Below, piece after piece: positions 6,477 through 7,565 of a stretch of 7,565 nt of DNA (positions are counted from its first letter, which is position 1; every line of letters starts with the position of its first letter). The stretch lies in assembly GCA_023245725.1 (NCBI GenBank), contig JAHFJU010000064.1, forward strand, positions 1 to 7,565, given 5' to 3'. This DNA comes from Candidatus Peregrinibacteria bacterium (GTDB taxonomy: Bacteria > Patescibacteriota > Gracilibacteria > UBA1369 > UM-FILTER-53-11). The notes beneath the pieces are model-generated. The model worked only from the letters and a program-made list of their open reading frames with translations, was not told the DNA's origin and did not search any database. Both the position numbers and the translations under genes were made by a program.

Positions 6477-7363
6477 TGTCTTTCACTCCTCCATCACTCG
6501 CATCTGAAACAATCGCTCACATCGGCTCATTCCCGATTCGAAATAGCATGGTAATGGCGTGGTTGGCTATGGGGGTATTGATCGTTTTGGCTTTTATTTT
6601 CAGCGCAAAGTCAAAGTCTCAAAAAAACGCAGCACCAAAAGGATTAGTTAACCTCGTTGAAATGTTTATTGGTGGACTTTACAATTTCTTTTTAGAGATT
6701 GTTCAAGATCATCCACGTACACGCAAATTTTTCCCGATAGTTGCAACGTTGTTTCTATTCGTAATTACGTCTAACTGGATGGGTATTTTACCGGGGGTAG
6801 GTTCGATTGGAATTTATGAGGAGAAAGAGGTACCGGCAGTTGTTGAGCTTAATAAATCTGTTGAAGAGCCAAAGATTAATCAGATCGGCGAAACTGAACA
6901 GCAGAAGGTCGAATTGTCACCAGTTAGTGGTGAGTCTTCAAAGGAATTAGAAAAAGAAGTTGAATTTGTTCCTGTGTTTAGAACTGGCTACGCCGATGTA
7001 AATATGACGCTTGCTCTTGCGCTTATTTCGGTATTAACAACAATGTTTTTCGGCATGAAAATTTTGGGATTCGGCGGCTACTGGGGAAAATTCTTCGTTA
7101 ATCCTTTTAAAGATGCAATTGGAACATTCGTTGGATTACTCGAATTGATTTCTGAATTTGCAAAATTGATTTCATTCTCTTTCCGTCTTTTTGGTAACAT
7201 TTTCGCGGGTGAAGTTTTGCTTGTTGTTATCAGCTTTTTAGCACCTTTCATTGCTCCTTTGCCATTCTACGGTTTAGAAATTTTCGTCGGATTTGTGCAG
7301 GCTCTTGTATTCTCTCTTTTGACTACTGTATTCATGAAATTGGCATCTGATTCTCACCATTAA
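6476..7363 (+). CDS. atpB: F-type ATP synthase Fo subunit a (proton channel)
   Basis: Subunit a provides the two half-channels that carry protons to and from the c-ring. Hydrophobic helices lie at about 24-43, 84-106, 174-194, 213-256 (the long helix pair) and 262-290. The essential Arg is R237 in FRLFGNIFAGE (236-246), matching E. coli R210; E246 matches E219 and Q275 matches Q252. E268 sits where E. coli has His245. The length of 295 exceeds the usual 240-270 because of an acidic stretch at about 114-164 between helix 2 and the ADVNMTLALAL motif. By the E. coli topology this loop lies on the outer face of the membrane. The core resembles CPR versions as I remember them. The ATG at 6476 overlaps the previous stop by one base (TAATG), suggesting translational coupling; no Shine-Dalgarno sequence is visible. 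Confidence 0.97.
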   Translation: MSFTPPSLASETIAHIGSFPIRNSMVMAWLAMGVLIVLAFIFSAKSKSQKNAAPKGLVNLVEMFIGGLYNFFLEIVQDHPRTRKFFPIVATLFLFVITSNWMGILPGVGSIGIYEEKEVPAVVELNKSVEEPKINQIGETEQQKVELSPVSGESSKELEKEVEFVPVFRTGYADVNMTLALALISVLTTMFFGMKILGFGGYWGKFFVNPFKDAIGTFVGLLELISEFAKLISFSFRLFGNIFAGEVLLVVISFLAPFIAPLPFYGLEIFVGFVQALVFSLLTTVFMKLASDSHH

Positions 7364-7418
7364 AAAGTGAAAAGGAGAGCGCGGAATTTTTATTTTTCTA
7401 CTCTCTCCTGTCTACTTT
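7364..7418 (+). repeat. imperfect stem-loop between atpB and atpE
   Basis: AGGAGAG (7373-7379) pairs perfectly with CTCTCCT (7403-7409) across a 23-base AU-rich loop. After a 4-by-4 internal loop the outer arms AAAGT (7364-7368) and ACTTT (7414-7418) also pair. The structure begins right after the atpB stop and ends 32 bases before the atpE ATG. No T-run follows the 3' arm, so it is not a strong terminator. An mRNA processing or stability element that raises c-subunit output is plausible, since c is needed in many copies; this is inference. Confidence 0.45.
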
Positions 7419-7450
7419 CTACCAAATAATTTCTTTAACCCAATCCTACT

Positions 7451-7565
7451 ATGGATAAAAATCTATTCGTTGCCGCTACAATCGCTATCGGCGCATTCGG
7501 TCCTGCTATCGCTATCGGTATGCTTGCATCAAAAGCTATGGAAGCAATTGGATGTAATCCAGAAG
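7451..7565 (+). CDS. atpE: F-type ATP synthase Fo subunit c, N-terminal part (cut by window edge)
   Basis: The first 38 codons of the c-ring subunit are present; the usual length is 75-90. They cover the first membrane helix and the start of the polar loop: GAFGPAIAIGMLASKAMEAI (14-33), then GCNPE (34-38), where most family members have (G/A)RQPE or GRNPE. The conserved loop Arg is Cys35 here. The position equivalent to the Na+-liganding Gln32 of Ilyobacter is Ile22, as in E. coli, which favours proton coupling. Within the helix-packing GxGxGxG motif two glycines are Ala (A19, A21). The essential carboxylate of helix 2 is outside the window. The ATG at 7451 gives the expected short N-terminus (MDKNLFVA); no Shine-Dalgarno sequence precedes it. 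Confidence 0.95.
   Translation, partial: MDKNLFVAATIAIGAFGPAIAIGMLASKAMEAIGCNPE

Noticed and set aside
7423..7432. CAAATAATTT occurs both at 1-10 and at 7423-7432.
   Set aside because: Ten AT-rich bases shared in 7.5 kb are expected by chance, and the flanks differ.

Overview
The window looks like bacterial DNA from the Candidate Phyla Radiation (Patescibacteria, perhaps Parcubacteria-like). This rests on remembered resemblance: the subunit a core around its essential Arg, and a small AtpZ/AtpI-like protein of the LAWDLGW...LDKKF...SPLF type just before atpB, look like CPR versions. The standard code with UGA as stop fits. No database search supports the placement. All recognised genes are on the + strand.

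Layout: (1) 1-389, a small Ala/Val/Thr-rich protein of unknown function whose frame is open to the left edge. (2) 424-4083, a 1219-residue soluble protein I do not recognise, with three copies of a beta-rich module ending in [RE]FxxW in its first half. (3) 4084-4198, a gap with overlapping inverted repeats and a weak promoter candidate. (4) 4199-5566, atpD (F1 beta). (5) 5567-5798, an unusually long atpD-atpC gap filled by two hairpins and about 2.5 copies of a 63-bp direct repeat. (6) 5799-6248, atpC (F1 epsilon). (7) about 6261-6476, an AtpZ/AtpI-like two-helix membrane protein with no ATG, GTG or TTG start, in the same frame as atpC and overlapping the atpB start by one base. (8) 6476-7363, atpB (Fo a) with a long acidic insertion. 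(9) 7364-7450, a gap with an imperfect hairpin. (10) 7451 to the right edge, the first 38 codons of atpE (Fo c).

Together these genes encode part of an F-type ATP synthase: catalytic beta and regulatory epsilon of F1, then an assembly/ion-handling accessory protein, the proton-channel subunit a and the c-ring subunit of Fo. The order D-C-Z-B-E is a rotation of the common (I/Z)-B-E-F-H-A-G-D-C order. Subunits b, delta, alpha and gamma are not seen and would be expected to the right. The c subunit has Ile where Na+-coupled enzymes have Gln, which favours proton coupling.

The points most worth a second look are the start-less AtpZ-like gene, the repeats splitting atpD from atpC, the module repeats in the giant unknown protein, the acidic insertion in subunit a, the rotated gene order and the absence of usable Shine-Dalgarno sites at every start. 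I found no CRISPR array, transposase, tRNA or rRNA.
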